Source: an uncultured Thermomicrobiales bacterium (GTDB lineage: Bacteria > Chloroflexota > Chloroflexia > Thermomicrobiales > UBA6265). From it: DNA of 12,433 nucleotides. The position numbers were made by a program, and so were the translations under genes. Positions 1 through 7,275 of the stretch are shown here, piece by piece. The DNA is taken from assembly GCA_902806395.1 (NCBI GenBank), contig CADCWH010000316.1, positions 1 through 12,433 of the forward strand, read 5' to 3'. Within the stretch, counting starts at the first letter, position 1. Each line of letters begins with the position of its first letter. The notes beneath the pieces were generated by a model, which had not been told where the DNA came from, did not search any database, and saw only the letters and a program-made list of their open reading frames with translations.

Positions 1-520
1 AAGACGTACCACGCTCACGATCGCCGGAGAAAGCCTCTCCTCACCATCCAAGGCTCCCGTCCTGACGACTACCCTCACACATCGGCCTGGGACCACGGCG
101 GATGAATCGTGCCCGTTGCTTAGCCAGGCACGATGCGTGACGATGCGTTTGCCACCCAGATCAACCCGGACGGGCCGACCGCGGACCGGCCACGACGCGT
201 TGGCGACCACCGAGGACCACGGGCAAGGACGCGATATCGGACATGGCCAGTTCCTACCCCTGGGTGCCTGATCGGCCAGGGTGGTCACCCGTGACACGTT
301 CTCGGGTGCGATTCGCCTCGATGGGCGCCTCTGTCTAGCACCTGACCGACAGTTCCGCGACCCAGCTAACCCGCGTAGACATTGATCGGTGCTGATCCAC
401 TTGCCGGTCGACCGACCCATGCCCGGTCGCCCGCTCGCGGAATCCGCCTCCCTGTGACCAAGTCCGCCGTGATCGTGACGCTGATCCTTTCCGACCGGCG
501 AAAATCGTGATCTCAGGACA
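1..520. other. Left-edge stretch with no supportable gene
   Basis: I see no recognisable gene here. Two plus-strand frames are open from the left edge, one to a TGA at 103-105 and one to a TGA at 269-271. Both have weaker G/C bias at third positions than the genes downstream, and neither translation resembles a family I know. An 8-bp perfect inverted repeat (106-113 and 127-134, 13-nt loop) sits just after the first stop and could be the end of an upstream transcript. The stretch reads as an intergenic region or eroded sequence. Confidence 0.5.
106..134. terminator. Possible hairpin near left edge
   Basis: ATCGTGCC (106-113) and GGCACGAT (127-134) are perfect 8-bp inverted arms around a 13-nt loop. 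No T-run follows on either strand, so it is at best an atypical terminator for a gene entering from the left. It could equally be a chance dyad. Confidence 0.2.
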
Positions 521-549
521 TTGACACCAGACTTGGTCGGTCTCATGAT
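521..549 (+). promoter_or_regulatory. Sigma70-type promoter of the LuxR-type ATPase gene
   Basis: A perfect -35 TTGACA (521-526) is followed after exactly 17 bases by CATGAT (544-549), which matches 4 of 6 bases of TATAAT. Transcription would start near 556, giving a leader of about 40 nt before the TTG start at 596. The match of spacing, sequence and position just before a gene is the evidence; no start site is demonstrated. Confidence 0.6.
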
Positions 550-571
550 GCCACTCTCGTGGCACGGATGA
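543..571. promoter_or_regulatory. Dyad overlapping the -10 and start site (candidate operator)
   Basis: TGCCAC (549-554) and GTGGCA (559-564) form a perfect 6-bp inverted repeat with a TCTC centre. Outer TCAT (543-546) and ATGA (568-571) extend the symmetry. It covers the -10 hexamer and the predicted start of transcription, where a bound protein would block initiation. In RNA it could form a short hairpin at the 5' end. No regulator for it is identifiable here. Confidence 0.4.
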
Positions 572-595
572 TCTAGTTCCGAAGGACGCACCCCG

Positions 596-3031
596 TTGGT
601 CGCTCCCTTCCCCATCGACCCTGACCCGGGCGGCTTCGTCCTCCCTGCCCACGCGCGCGACTGGCACTGGCCGAGCGGCTCCTTGCCGATCCCGCCGACG
701 GCCCTGGTCGGCCGGGAGGGGACGGTCGACGAGGTCGTCGGACTGCTGCGGCGGGACGACGTCCGTCTCGTGACACTCGTTGGTCCAGGCGGGGTGGGCA
801 AGACGAGCCTCGCCCAGGTCGCCGCGGCCACGGCGGCCAGCGAGTTCCGCGACGGCGTGGTGTTCGTCGACTTGGCGCCGATCCGGGAACCGACGATGGT
901 CCCGGTCGCCATCGCCCAGGCCCTCAGTGTGCGAGAGATGCCAGGTCAGTCGCTGCCGGATGCCCTGGCGGCCGCCCTCGGCCAACGCCACATCCTCCTG
1001 GTGCTGGACAACCTCGAGCAGGTGATCGCCGCAGCCCCGACCATCGCCACCCTGCTGGCCCACGGTCCCGGCCTGACCGTGCTCGCCACCAGTCGCGCCC
1101 CACTCAACGTCCGGGCCGAGTACGGCTATCCCGTCGCACCGCTGACCATCCCCGACCCCGATCGCGCCTCGGTCGAAGCTCTGGCCGCTAACCCGGCCGT
1201 GGCCCTCTTCGTCGAGCGGGCCCAGGCGATCGAGCCGGGCTTTGCGCTGGGCGAAGACAACGCCGCCATCCTGGCCGAGATCTGTCGCCGGCTCGATGGC
1301 TTGCCGCTGGCGATCGAGCTAGCCGCCGCGCGGCTCCGCGTCCTGCCGTTGCCAGCCCTACTGGCACGGATCACCAATCGCCTCACCCTGCTGACATCTG
1401 GTGCCCGGGATTATCCGGAACGGTCCCGCACGATCCGGGCGACCGTGGCCTGGAGCCACGACCTGCTATCGGCGACGGAGCAGGTGGTGTTCCGGCGTCT
1501 GGGCGTCTTTGCCGGTGGGTTCACCCTGTCCGCCGCCGAGTGCGTCGTGACAACCGCCGTGGCCACCGGCGACACCGCGGAAAACGTCGCGGACCCGGCG
1601 CTCGAGGTGCTGGAGGGCGTCGCGTCGTTGGTCGAACAAAGCCTCCTGGTCCGGCGGCCGGACCAGGGCGGCGAGCCGCGGTTCGGCATGCTGGAGACGA
1701 TCCGGGAGTACGCCCTGGAGCGGCTCGTCGAGAGCGGCGAGGTGGACGCGGCCAAGCGCGCCCACGCCACCACCTACCTCGACATCGCCGAGCGGGCCGA
1801 AGCGGGGTTCTTCGCCGGTGCCGACCTCCCCTGGCTCGACCTCTTCGCATCCGAGCATGATAATTTTCGGGCCGCCCTGGCCTGGTGTCTCGACCGGCGG
1901 GAGATCGCGACGGCCCAGCGCTTCACTGCCCTCACGCCCTTCTGGTTCATCCGCGGCCATCTCACCGAAGGACGCGCCTGGACCGAGCGCATCCTCGCCC
2001 TCGACACCCAGTCGACCACCCTGGAGCGGGCGCAGGCCCTCTTCGGAGCAGCCCAGATCGCCCGGGGACAGGGTGATGTGGAGCGGGGAACGGCGCTCCA
2101 GTCCGAGGCCCTCTCGATCCGACGCTCCGCTGGCCACGAACGGGGCGTGGCGATCTCGCTGTTCATGCTCGGCGACCTGGCCATCGAGGCGGCCGACGAC
2201 GATCGGGCCCTCGAACTCCACACCGAGGCCCTGGAGCGCTGCCGGGCCGTCGGCGGCCTCGACTTCTGCGTCGCGGCCGGGCTATGGCAATTGGGCACCA
2301 TCGCGGACCGTCGCGGTGACGAGTCTACGGCTATGGCCGCCTACACCGAATCCCTGGCACTGGCCCGCCGGACGGGGGGCCGGTGGGTGGCCTCATTTGT
2401 CCTCAGCAGCCTGGGGGTGGCGGCGTTCACCCGGGGCGACGTCCCTCGCGCCATCGACCTACTACGCGAGAGCGTGCTTTCGTGCTGGGAGATCGGTGAC
2501 CGGTGGGCGCTCGCCTATGCGCTGGTCAGCCTGGCAGAGATCCTGGTGACCGGGGGGGACCACGAGCGCGCCGCCCGCTTCTTCGGCGCCGCCGAGGCCC
2601 TGCGGGAGGCGGGCAACATGCCCCTGATGCGTTTCACCCTGACGGGCTATGAGACTGCCCTGGACGCGATCCAGACCCACCTCACGCCGACTCGGCGGGC
2701 GCACGCCTGGGCCGCGGGTCGGACCCTGCCGCTGGTCCGGATCATCCAGGAAGTCATCGATCTGACCACGGACGCGCCCGCGCCGGCACCCGCGCCGGGC
2801 GCCCCGGTGGTCACCCCTCCGGCCGCCTCGTCACTGCCAGGTGGACTGACCGAACGGGAACTGGACGTGTTGCGGTTGCTCGCCACCGGGCTACCGAACG
2901 CCGCGATCGCCGAGCGCCTCTTCCTCAGCCGCCGGACCGTCGATGCCCACCTGCAACGCATCTACTCCAAGCTGGACGTCAACTCCCGCTCGGCCGCCAC
3001 CCGCCTCGCCCTGGACCTCGGTCTGGCCTGA
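596..3031 (+). CDS. AfsR/LuxR-like STAND ATPase transcriptional regulator
   Basis: This 811-residue protein has the layout of the large ATP-binding regulators of the COG3903/LuxR type. The NB-ARC-like ATPase has Walker A GPGGVGKTS at residues 63-71, Walker B HILLVLDN at 132-139, a sensor-like ATSR at 164-167 and GLPL at 235-238. A long helical TPR-like region follows (about 390-710), then a Pro/Ala linker (about 725-745). The C-terminal LuxR-type HTH starts near residue 749 with LTERELDVLRLLATG and includes RRTVDAHLQRIYSKL. Members act as cytoplasmic signal-integrating switches that bind DNA when ATP- and ligand-activated; the signal here is unknown. There is no N-terminal winged helix as in AfsR/SARP proteins. 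The TTG start is chosen because GAAGGA (581-586) lies 9 nt upstream, an in-frame TGA is at 569-571, and no ATG fits near the N-terminus. It is a single-gene unit that converges on the response regulator. Family call is firm; target genes are unknown. Confidence 0.9.
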   Translation: MVAPFPIDPDPGGFVLPAHARDWHWPSGSLPIPPTALVGREGTVDEVVGLLRRDDVRLVTLVGPGGVGKTSLAQVAAATAASEFRDGVVFVDLAPIREPTMVPVAIAQALSVREMPGQSLPDALAAALGQRHILLVLDNLEQVIAAAPTIATLLAHGPGLTVLATSRAPLNVRAEYGYPVAPLTIPDPDRASVEALAANPAVALFVERAQAIEPGFALGEDNAAILAEICRRLDGLPLAIELAAARLRVLPLPALLARITNRLTLLTSGARDYPERSRTIRATVAWSHDLLSATEQVVFRRLGVFAGGFTLSAAECVVTTAVATGDTAENVADPALEVLEGVASLVEQSLLVRRPDQGGEPRFGMLETIREYALERLVESGEVDAAKRAHATTYLDIAERAEAGFFAGADLPWLDLFASEHDNFRAALAWCLDRREIATAQRFTALTPFWFIRGHLTEGRAWTERILALDTQSTTLERAQALFGAAQIARGQGDVERGTALQSEALSIRRSAGHERGVAISLFMLGDLAIEAADDDRALELHTEALERCRAVGGLDFCVAAGLWQLGTIADRRGDESTAMAAYTESLALARRTGGRWVASFVLSSLGVAAFTRGDVPRAIDLLRESVLSCWEIGDRWALAYALVSLAEILVTGGDHERAARFFGAAEALREAGNMPLMRFTLTGYETALDAIQTHLTPTRRAHAWAAGRTLPLVRIIQEVIDLTTDAPAPAPAPGAPVVTPPAASSLPGGLTERELDVLRLLATGLPNAAIAERLFLSRRTVDAHLQRIYSKLDVNSRSAATRLALDLGLA

Positions 3032-3191
3032 CGTCCCAGCTACTCGGCGCTGTGGCCCTAGCGGCCTGCACTGTCCCGCTGGCTCGCCTAAACGCCCAAC
3101 GAGGCGCGAGGAGCGGCCCGGTTCGGTACGTGGCCCTCGGGACCAATCGCTGACGGCTCGTTGGCGACTGATCCCCCACCTGCGGCCACGC

Positions 3192-3232
3192 GACACCGGC
3201 CCTCACCACATCGTGCGGTGAGGGCCGGTGTC
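3192..3232. terminator. Bidirectional hairpin between convergent genes
   Basis: GACACCGGCCCTCACC (3192-3207) and GGTGAGGGCCGGTGTC (3217-3232) are perfectly complementary 16-bp arms around a 9-nt loop. The element lies between the ends of the ATPase gene (+) and the response regulator gene (-), where a shared terminator is expected. Neither side has a clear T-run, so it may work by stem strength alone or with Rho. Confidence 0.7.
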
Positions 3233-3270
3233 AGTTCGTGAGACGGCTCAGGGCGAGGTGAGGGTGTAGG

Positions 3271-4017
3271 TCAACCCGTAGCGTGACGCTCGGCGTCGGC
3301 CGGGCGAGACATCCCGCTCTCGACTTCGGCGTAGGGTTGCGGTCCGATCTCGGCCCACCCCTTCGTCACGGCGTAGCGGAGGGCCGCGACCCGGTCATCG
3401 ACCTGGAGTTTGCGCAGGACCGAGGTCATATGGTTCTTGACGGTCTGCTCGGTGATGAAGAGCGCGTCGCCGATCTCCTTATTGGACTGGCCCATCACCA
3501 GGCAATCCAACACCTCGAGCTCGCGGGGAGACAACTGGATGTCGGGATCGCCAGCAGCCGCGCGCCGCTCACTGAGGGAACGAAATTCGCCGAGGACGCG
3601 TCGGGCCAGGCTCGGGTTGGCCAGCACCTCCATTTGCAACAAGTTCTCGCCCCGCAGCACCGCGTGGATCGCATCCAAAATCGCGGCGGGCTCAGCGTCC
3701 TTGGTCAGGAATCCGGCCGCCCCCGCCCGGATGGCCGAGAAGAGCCGTTCGTCGTCGACGTGCATCGATAGGAACACGATGGCGACCGTCGGCCGCTGGC
3801 GGCGCAGGGCATTGGCGACTTGGAGCCCGGTCACCCCCGGAAGCTGAACGTCCATGAGGATCAGGTCGGGGCGATGAACGTCCGCCTCGTGCAGGGCCTC
3901 GTGCCCGTTCGCGGCCTCGGCCACCACCTTCAATCGCTGGTCCTGCTCGACGATCCGGGATAACCCGACCCGAAAGAAGGGGTGATCATCGACGATCATG
4001 ATCCGGCGCTTGTACAT
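3271..4017 (-). CDS. NarL/FixJ-family response regulator
   Basis: The 248-residue product is a full-length two-component response regulator. The receiver domain (about 4-122) has acidic residues D10 and D11, phosphoacceptor D56 in LILMDVQLPG, S84 in the switch position and K106 in GFLTKDA. A LuxR-type HTH spans about 162-225, with LSPRELEVLDCL and TEQTVKNHMTSVLRKL. The ATG at 4017 is preferred because GGAGG lies 7 nt upstream and the protein then begins MYKRRIMIVDDH, as receivers do. A GTG at 4083 would add 22 residues unlike the family and has no good ribosome site. It is expected to be phosphorylated by a histidine kinase and bind promoter DNA as a dimer. No kinase gene is in the window, so it is an orphan as far as can be seen. 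The C-terminal tail after residue 225 is short and unremarkable. Confidence 0.93.
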   Translation of the reverse strand: MYKRRIMIVDDHPFFRVGLSRIVEQDQRLKVVAEAANGHEALHEADVHRPDLILMDVQLPGVTGLQVANALRRQRPTVAIVFLSMHVDDERLFSAIRAGAAGFLTKDAEPAAILDAIHAVLRGENLLQMEVLANPSLARRVLGEFRSLSERRAAAGDPDIQLSPRELEVLDCLVMGQSNKEIGDALFITEQTVKNHMTSVLRKLQVDDRVAALRYAVTKGWAEIGPQPYAEVESGMSRPADAERHATG

Positions 4018-4082
4018 CCCACGTCCTCCAGCACCCACTCGGTCAACGGCCTCGGTTTGCGGATCGCCACCCGAAACCTCCA

Positions 4083-4092
4083 CTTCCGGAAG
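4083..4092. repeat. 10-bp palindrome in the response regulator leader
   Basis: CTTCCGGAAG is a perfect 10-bp palindrome lying between the predicted promoter and the start codon of the response regulator gene. It could be an operator or a chance palindrome; it is the only one of this length in the leader. Confidence 0.25.
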
Positions 4093-4122
4093 CTAATCGG
4101 TTTCCCCACGCGGGTCGGGAGG

Positions 4123-4131
4123 ATTATACCA
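4123..4131 (-). promoter_or_regulatory. Extended -10 promoter of the response regulator
   Basis: Read on the minus strand the sequence is TGGTATAAT: a perfect TATAAT (plus-strand 4123-4128) with the TG of an extended -10 one base upstream (4130-4131). The hexamers 15 to 18 bases upstream do not resemble TTGACA, which fits an extended -10 promoter that needs little -35 contact. Transcription would start near 4116, leaving a leader of about 100 nt. The surrounding DNA is conspicuously AT-rich for this window. Confidence 0.6.
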
Positions 4132-4291
4132 GACAATAATCCGAACACTACCGTTCCATTTATCCAATGTGAGTCCTGTGCCTCTCCGAATCATGGACAA
4201 TGAGTCACCACCCGCCGCGTGATGGCAGTTTGTCCCGCATCGCCATCATCACCCGACCCACCATCGGGTGGTGCGTGCGCCGACCGGCATG

Positions 4292-4297
4292 CATAAT
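4292..4297 (+). promoter_or_regulatory. Weak candidate -10 for the ketosynthase gene
   Basis: CATAAT matches 5 of 6 bases of TATAAT and lies about 120 bases upstream of the ATG at 4419. The base positions 17 upstream (TGGTGC) match TTGACA poorly. It is offered only because nothing better is present upstream of this gene. Confidence 0.25.
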
Positions 4298-4418
4298 CGC
4301 GCGAGGTCGACCCCGACACTCCGCCGGCGACCCGGCATGCCGCCGGCGACCGGCCACGCCGCCACCACCGCCCGCGATGGGTCTCGGCCGCACTGCCCCC
4401 ACCAGGAGAGTCACATCC

Positions 4419-5789
4419 ATGCCAGATCCCGTCTCCACCACGCCGTCCCCTCCTGCCGATGCCGCCGCTCGACGGGACGCCCGGCTGGCGTCGGGCCAGC
4501 GATCGGTCACGGTCCACCGTGTGGCCGTGACCGGGCTCGGGGCGATCACCTCGCTGGGGGGCAGCGCGACCGAGACCTGGCGCCGGGTCGTGGCCGGGGA
4601 GACAGGCATCCGCGTCCAACCCCACCTGGACCCGGCCAACTACCCCTGCACGCTGCTCGGTAACGTCGACGACGCCACGATCCCGGCCCGGTTCCTCACC
4701 GGGAAGGCGGTCCGGACCACATCCCGCTTCGCCCGTCTCTCGGTCGAGGCGGCCGGGGAGGCCCTGATCGACGCTGGCCTGATCGACGAGGCGGGAGACA
4801 CCCTGCCCGGGATCGACCTGCTGCCCGGGGGCGCCCTGCTTGGCACCTGCGTGGGGGGCACCTACGATGACATGCTGCCGGCCTATGAGACCTTTCAGCA
4901 GCGCGGCCCCGGCCGTGTCCCTCCTCATCTCCACGTCATGTTTCCCCACAACCTGGCCGCCTACGCCATCCAGGCCCGATTCGGCCTCGGCGGGCCCAGC
5001 TCGACGGTCGTCACCGCTTGCGCCACCGGCGCCCAGGCGATCGGCGACGCCTTCCACACCGTCAAGTTCGGCCGGGCCCCGGTCATGGTGGCGGGGGCGG
5101 TCGAGTCGGACAACCATCCCTTCTTCGTCGCCGGCTTCTCGGCGATGCGGGCCCTAGTCACTGACAGCAACGACCGGCCGGAGCTGGCCAGCCGGCCGTT
5201 CGACGCCTCCCGGGCCGGGTTCGTCCTCGGGGAGGGGGTCGGGATGGTGGTGCTGGAATCGTGGGATCACGCGATGGCCCGTGGCGCCCGGATCTACGCC
5301 GAAGTCCTCGGCTTTGGCTCCTCGAACGACGCCTACCACCCGATCGCCCCCCAGCCCGAGGGCGAGGGCGCGGCCCGGGCGATCCTGGCCGCCCTGGCCG
5401 ACGCCGACCTCGATCCCGACACCATCGACCACGTCAATGCCCACGCCGCCTCTACTCCGGCAGGCGACCTAGCCGAGGCCAAGGCGATCGAACGCGTCTA
5501 TGGCGAGCGGGCGGCTCGCCTGCCCGTGACCTCGGTCAAGGGCGCCGTTGGCCATTGCATGGGTGCGGCCGGGGCGATCGAGACGGTCGTCTCCATCATG
5601 TCGGTGGCCGAGGGCTGCATCCCGCCAACGCGCAACTACCGGACACCGGACCCCGAGATCCGCCTGGACATCGTCCACGACGAGGCACGATCGGTCCCGA
5701 TCGGGGCGATGGTCACCCACTCCTTCGGTCTCGGCGGTCAGAATGCCTGCCTGGTGATCGGCGCCGCCGGTGAGGGCCCCAGCGCCTGA
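4419..5789 (+). CDS. fabF: Beta-ketoacyl-ACP synthase II (FabF-type ketosynthase)
   Basis: The 456-residue protein is a complete condensing enzyme of the thiolase fold, which joins malonyl-ACP to an acyl-enzyme with loss of CO2 in fatty-acid or polyketide chain extension. Catalytic residues are visible: nucleophile C201 in VTACATGAQ, H342 in VNAHAASTP, K374 in TSVKGAVGH and H379 in GHCMGAAGA. RPFDASRAGFVLGEG (259-273) and SFGLGGQNACLV (435-446) are also typical. The ATG at 4419 is chosen because AGGAG lies 10 nt upstream and the fold begins soon after (VHRVAVTGLG, 32-41); the first 30 residues are a Pro/Ala-rich extension beyond the usual about 415. HAAST replaces the commoner HGTST. No acpP, fabG or fabD is adjacent, so it is either a housekeeping FabF outside a fab cluster or a ketosynthase for a special lipid. 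Its substrate cannot be told from sequence. Confidence 0.9.
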   Translation: MPDPVSTTPSPPADAAARRDARLASGQRSVTVHRVAVTGLGAITSLGGSATETWRRVVAGETGIRVQPHLDPANYPCTLLGNVDDATIPARFLTGKAVRTTSRFARLSVEAAGEALIDAGLIDEAGDTLPGIDLLPGGALLGTCVGGTYDDMLPAYETFQQRGPGRVPPHLHVMFPHNLAAYAIQARFGLGGPSSTVVTACATGAQAIGDAFHTVKFGRAPVMVAGAVESDNHPFFVAGFSAMRALVTDSNDRPELASRPFDASRAGFVLGEGVGMVVLESWDHAMARGARIYAEVLGFGSSNDAYHPIAPQPEGEGAARAILAALADADLDPDTIDHVNAHAASTPAGDLAEAKAIERVYGERAARLPVTSVKGAVGHCMGAAGAIETVVSIMSVAEGCIPPTRNYRTPDPEIRLDIVHDEARSVPIGAMVTHSFGLGGQNACLVIGAAGEGPSA

Positions 5790-5799
5790 CCGACAGGCG
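5783..5799 (+). terminator. Small hairpin over the ketosynthase stop
   Basis: CGCCTG (5783-5788) and CAGGCG (5794-5799) pair around a 5-nt loop, overlapping the TGA. There is no T-run, so termination here is only possible, not shown. Confidence 0.2.
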
Positions 5800-6323
5800 A
5801 CGGTAGCCGGGCCTCGACCCGTCAGGCCACCGTGGTTTCCGGCACCGGCGAAGCGCTGGCGTCGCCCGTCGGGGATGCCAGCGGCGCGTGCGGGTTGGCC
5901 TCGTGGTCGGCGCGGACCGCAAGTAGGGCGTCGACCATCTTGGGGTCCCACTGCGTGCCGGCCCCATTTTGGAAGGCCCAGCCAGCGCGGTCTCTCCACC
6001 CGTGCGACGGCTCCCGCCGTCCGTCGACAACCGTCGCCGGCCATCACGGGCATTACCCCTATCCTGCCCCGGCCCCCTCCCTCATGCGACGATCCCGGTC
6101 ACTGGGACGGGCGGCCATACGTCATCCTCGCGACCCGCCGATGGGGCCGAATGTTCAGCGTGATCGTCGTAGCCACCGGCTCCCAAATCCATGAGGCAGG
6201 ACCTGCCGCTCATCGTCGCCCGGCCGCCGGCATCGGCTATGCTGCCGATCTTCGCCCGTCCGCGACGCCACCCTAGTGTGGGTGAGCGGGGTCGGGCGGT
6301 GTCACTTCCGGACGGAGGTCCCC
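5790..6323. other. 534-base gap holding a gene remnant
   Basis: No intact gene is supportable between the ketosynthase and the TIM-barrel gene. The left half carries the minus-strand HD-GYP-like remnant (5822-6043). The right half contains a plus-strand open stretch around 6100-6190 with good G/C bias at third positions, reading GRPYVILATRRWGRMFSV, but with no start codon and no recognised family. TATGCT (6238-6243) is a poor -10 candidate for the downstream gene. The region looks like decayed coding DNA. Confidence 0.5.
5822..6043 (-). pseudogene. C-terminal remnant of an HD-GYP-like protein
   Basis: A 73-codon minus-strand frame ends at the TGA at 5822-5824 and is closed upstream by a TGA at 6044-6046, with no usable start for the conserved part. 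It contains NGAGTQWDPKMVDALLAV. This strongly resembles the closing segment of HD-GYP phosphodiesterase domains, where G-T-Q-F/W-D-P and V-x-A-L/F precede the C-terminus. A Pro/Ser/Ala-rich tail follows. The catalytic HD and GYP motifs are not found upstream in any of the three minus frames. HD-GYP proteins hydrolyse cyclic di-GMP; this fragment could not. Codon choice within the conserved part is still typical of the window, suggesting recent loss. The assignment rests on a short motif and is moderate. Confidence 0.5.
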
Positions 6324-7244
6324 GTGTACGACCGGACCCGTGCCTTCCTCACCACCATGGGCCTGCCCCCTGGCGACGACCACGCCCACGCGGCGTCGGC
6401 AGCCCGGTTCCCCGACGGCGGCCAGTACCGGATCGAGATCCCGTCGGTCGAGGGCCCCGCCGCACTCCAGGCCGTGTTCGACGCGGCCGACGCCTACGAG
6501 GTCCCCGTCCACCGCGTCAGCCAGGGCAGCGGGGTGATGCTGCTCGCCGATGACGAGCTGGACGAGATGGCTCGCCTGGCCGCGACCCGAGGCGTCGAGG
6601 TCAGCCTGTTCGTCGGTCCCCGGGCCGGCTGGGACACGGGGGCGATGGCCTACAGCCCCGCCGGACGGGTCGTCGGGCCAAAGGTCCGCGGCATGGACCA
6701 GTTCCTCCAGGCCGTCGAGGAGGTCCGCCGGGCCTGCGACCACGGCATCACCAGCGTGCTGGTCACCGATGAGGGGTTGCTCTCGGTGCTGGGCGAGATG
6801 CGGGCGGCCGGGGACCTCCCGGCCGAACTCATCCTGAAGGGCTCGGTGATGCTGGGTGCCAGCAACCCGGCCTCGATCAGGCTCCTCGAACGCCTTGGCC
6901 TGACCACCTTCAATGTCCCGACCGATCTCAGCCTGGCCCAGCTCGCCGCGATCCGGGCAGCGACGACGATGCCACTGGACATCTACATCGAGGCACCGGA
7001 CGACATCGGCGGCTTCATCCGCCACTACGAGATCGCCGACATCATCCGCGTCGCCGCCCCGGTCTACGTCAAGTTCGGCCTCCGCAACGCCCCTAACATC
7101 TACCCCAGCGGCACCCACCTCGAAGCGACGGCCATCGCCTTGACTCGTGAGCGCCTGCGCCGGGCCAAGATCGCCCTCGACCTCCTGTCTCGCCTCGATC
7201 CTGACGCCGTGATGTCGCCCCTACCCGTCGCCCGGGCCCGCTAG
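6324..7244 (+). CDS. TIM-barrel protein resembling U32-peptidase-family proteins
   Basis: The 306-residue protein shows alternating strand/helix segments expected of a TIM barrel (for example GVEVSLFVG 90-98, GITSVLVTDE 141-150, PLDIYIEAP 217-225, APVYVKFGL 245-253). Stretches such as TTFNVPTDLSLAQ and YVKFGLRNAPNIYPSG look strongly conserved. I recall them from proteins labelled U32 family peptidase or uncharacterised in Chloroflexota and Actinobacteria; that is memory, not a search. The classical U32 Cys-containing signature is absent and the only Cys is C138, so peptidase activity should not be assumed. Acidic and Lys residues (E223, D226, D227, K250) might form an active or sugar/ligand site. 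GTG at 6324 is chosen because GGAGGT (6314-6319) is just upstream; an in-phase GTG at 6276 lacks any ribosome site. No signal peptide or membrane segment is seen, so it is probably cytoplasmic. Reaction unknown. Confidence 0.75.
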   Translation: MYDRTRAFLTTMGLPPGDDHAHAASAARFPDGGQYRIEIPSVEGPAALQAVFDAADAYEVPVHRVSQGSGVMLLADDELDEMARLAATRGVEVSLFVGPRAGWDTGAMAYSPAGRVVGPKVRGMDQFLQAVEEVRRACDHGITSVLVTDEGLLSVLGEMRAAGDLPAELILKGSVMLGASNPASIRLLERLGLTTFNVPTDLSLAQLAAIRAATTMPLDIYIEAPDDIGGFIRHYEIADIIRVAAPVYVKFGLRNAPNIYPSGTHLEATAIALTRERLRRAKIALDLLSRLDPDAVMSPLPVARAR

Positions 7245-7275
7245 TCCCGACGAACGCGGTGAAGGACACGAAAAT

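Larger units (their letters stand above)
4018..4418. other. Divergent intergenic region between regulator and ketosynthase
   Basis: This 401-base region separates the divergently transcribed response regulator (-) and ketosynthase (+). It contains the regulator's leader and promoter and an AT-rich patch (about 4120-4200). The 12-bp direct repeat CCGCCGGCGACC occurs at 4321-4332 and 4340-4351. A frame open from 4200 joins the ketosynthase in phase, but its translation is Arg/Pro-rich, unlike any ketosynthase N-terminus, and is judged non-coding. CATAAT at 4292-4297 is a possible -10 for the ketosynthase gene, with a poor -35. Confidence 0.6.

Noticed and set aside
132..290. Plus-strand small frame of about 52 codons from an ATG near the left edge
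   Set aside because: Arg/Pro-rich translation, no ribosome site, no family resemblance.
335..1063. Minus-strand 242-codon open frame antisense to the 5' part of the ATPase regulator
   Set aside because: Arg/Gly/Asp/His-rich translation with no family features; it mirrors the G/C-biased codons of the real gene.
4200..4418. Upstream extension of the ketosynthase frame by 73 codons
   Set aside because: Arg/Pro-rich, unlike ketosynthases, and the ATG at 4419 has its own ribosome site.
4191..5117. Minus-strand 308-codon frame antisense to the ketosynthase
   Set aside because: Low-complexity shadow of a gene with clear catalytic motifs on the other strand.
5770..6276. Plus-strand 168-codon frame after the ketosynthase
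   Set aside because: Mostly Arg/Pro/Ala-rich and overlaps the HD-GYP-like remnant; only a short central part looks coding, and it has no start.
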